From Frigoribacterium sp. PhB116 (GTDB lineage: Bacteria; Actinomycetota; Actinomycetes; Actinomycetales; Microbacteriaceae): a stretch of DNA of 64,000 bases. The notes under the pieces are model-generated. The model did not search any database. It worked only from the letters and a program-made list of their open reading frames with translations, and was not told the DNA's origin. Where the stretch lies: assembly GCF_004364285.1 (NCBI RefSeq), contig NZ_SOBE01000005.1, positions 124,001 to 188,000 on the forward strand. The letters run 5' to 3'. Made by a program: the position numbers and the translations under genes. This document shows positions 63,230 through 64,000 of the stretch, in pieces (the first letter of the stretch is position 1; every line of letters begins with the position of its first letter).

Positions 63230-63934
63230 ATGCGCGTGTTGATCCTCGAGGACGAGCCCCTGATGGCCCAGGCGATCCACGACGGCCTGCGGCTGGAGGC
63301 GATCGCCTCCGACGTGGCCGGCGACGGCGACACGGCACTCGAGCTGCTCGACCTCAACAGCTACGACGTCGCCGTGCTCGACCGCGACGTGCCCGGCCCC
63401 TCGGGCGACGAGGTCGCGGAGCGCATCGTCGCCTCGGGCAGCGGCGTCCGCGTGCTCATGCTCACGGCGGCGGACCGCCTCGACGACAAGTCGGCCGGCT
63501 TCGAGGCCGGCGCCGACGACTACCTCACGAAGCCGTTCGACCTGCGCGAGCTCGTGCTCCGGCTGAGGGCGCTCGACCGGAGGCGCACCCACCACCGCCC
63601 GCCGGTCACCGAGCTCGCCGGGCTGCGGATCGACCCGTTCCGTCGCGAGGTGCACCGCGACGGGCGACACGTCGCCCTCACCCGCAAGCAGTTCGCCGTG
63701 CTCGAGGTGCTCGTCGGGGCGGGCGGCGGGGTGGTCAGCGCCGAGCAGCTGCTCGAGCGGGCCTGGGACGAGAACGCGGACCCCTTCACGAACGCCGTCC
63801 GGATCACGATGTCGGCCCTGCGCAAGCGCCTGGGCGAGCCGTGGGTGATCGCGACGGTGCCGGGCGTCGGGTACCGGATCGACACCGGGTCCGCTCCGGC
63901 CGGTGACCGTGCGGAGGCCCCCGACCGTGCCTAG
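63230..63934 (+). CDS. OmpR-family response regulator (VanR-like)
   Basis: The 234-residue regulator has a receiver domain with acidic pocket LEDEP, phospho-acceptor Asp in VAVLDRDVPG, Thr in MLTAAD and Lys in YLTKPF, then an OmpR winged helix (LTRKQFAVLEVLVGAGG, NAVRITMSALRKRLGEP, TVPGVGYRI). It is divergent from the VanY-like operon by 87 bp and followed by a histidine kinase gene overlapping its end, so it likely controls that operon. Confidence 0.94.
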   Translation: MRVLILEDEPLMAQAIHDGLRLEAIASDVAGDGDTALELLDLNSYDVAVLDRDVPGPSGDEVAERIVASGSGVRVLMLTAADRLDDKSAGFEAGADDYLTKPFDLRELVLRLRALDRRRTHHRPPVTELAGLRIDPFRREVHRDGRHVALTRKQFAVLEVLVGAGGGVVSAEQLLERAWDENADPFTNAVRITMSALRKRLGEPWVIATVPGVGYRIDTGSAPAGDRAEAPDRA

Positions 63935-64000
63935 GCCCCCCGTGGCGCCGAGGCCCCGCGGCGTCAGCGTCCGCGTGCGCCTCGCGCTCAGCTACGCGGG
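63927..64000 (+). CDS. sensor histidine kinase, N-terminal fragment
   Basis: A GTG at 63927 overlaps the stop of the response regulator by eight bases and opens a frame reading to the window end: basic start, then GVSVRVRLALSYAG, which is the usual beginning of actinobacterial kinases just before the first transmembrane helix. The rest lies outside the window, so no catalytic domain can be seen; the call rests on position and this short motif. Confidence 0.7.
   Translation, partial: MPRPPVAPRPRGVSVRVRLALSYA

Overview
The window comes from a high-GC actinobacterium, most likely a member of the Microbacteriaceae. The evidence is the very GC-rich coding sequence, many GTG starts, many 4-base ATGA/GTGA gene overlaps, and gene families such as DUF6153, DUF305, F510_1955, CsoR and CmtR-type regulators. 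This is inference from content; no species-level marker is present.

Layout. (1) 1-6.65 kb is chromosomal: a gene tail, a membrane protein, an SseB-like protein, radA, a secreted metzincin protease with three Ig-like repeats, and an SGNH hydrolase. A five-copy array of short hairpins lies between radA and the protease. (2) A tRNA-Ser(CGA) at 6.87 kb with a strong terminator marks the left edge of a large inserted region of visibly lower GC that runs to about 43.2-43.6 kb. (3) 7.2-13.6 kb is an odd module: a DDE transposase coupled to a degenerate tyrosine-recombinase-like gene, a second degenerate recombinase-like gene, two small HTH genes divergent from them, and three leftward genes each preceded by nearly the same 18-bp palindrome. 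(4) 13.9-43.2 kb is a metal-resistance island. It holds Cu(II)/Cu(I) ATPases with CsoR and CopZ, CadD with a CmtR-like sensor, CopC/CopD, TlpA/CcdA/DsbA-like thiol proteins, CtaG, LspA and Lnt, three M23 peptidases, a zinc-type CDF, a second CDF with CmtR, and an arsenic permease with MerR and ArsR regulators. (5) 43.7-64 kb is chromosomal again: an aldo/keto reductase, an acyl-CoA dehydrogenase-type gene, TetR, an epoxide hydrolase, and a ykkC-family riboswitch in front of an EamA transporter. These are followed by a complete phosphonate uptake and catabolism operon and by a van-like peptidoglycan-precursor cluster (response regulator, start of a kinase, VanY-like peptidase, racemase, ligase, acyltransferase-CapA fusion).

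How the parts work together. The copper genes form a full route: sensing (CsoR), chaperoning (CopZ), export (CopA, CopB), and extracytoplasmic handling (CopC/CopD, DUF305 and F510 lipoproteins, thiol-redox proteins). LspA and Lnt on the same island can mature its own lipoproteins. The DUF6153-DUF305 cassette is present twice in inverted orientation around the CopB-to-LspA block. The phosphonate operon carries a candidate PHO box, consistent with phosphate-starvation control. The van-like cluster has racemase, ligase and carboxypeptidase but no VanH or VanX, which resembles vanC/vanG-type logic more than vanA. All functional calls are from reading motifs and context; no database search was run.
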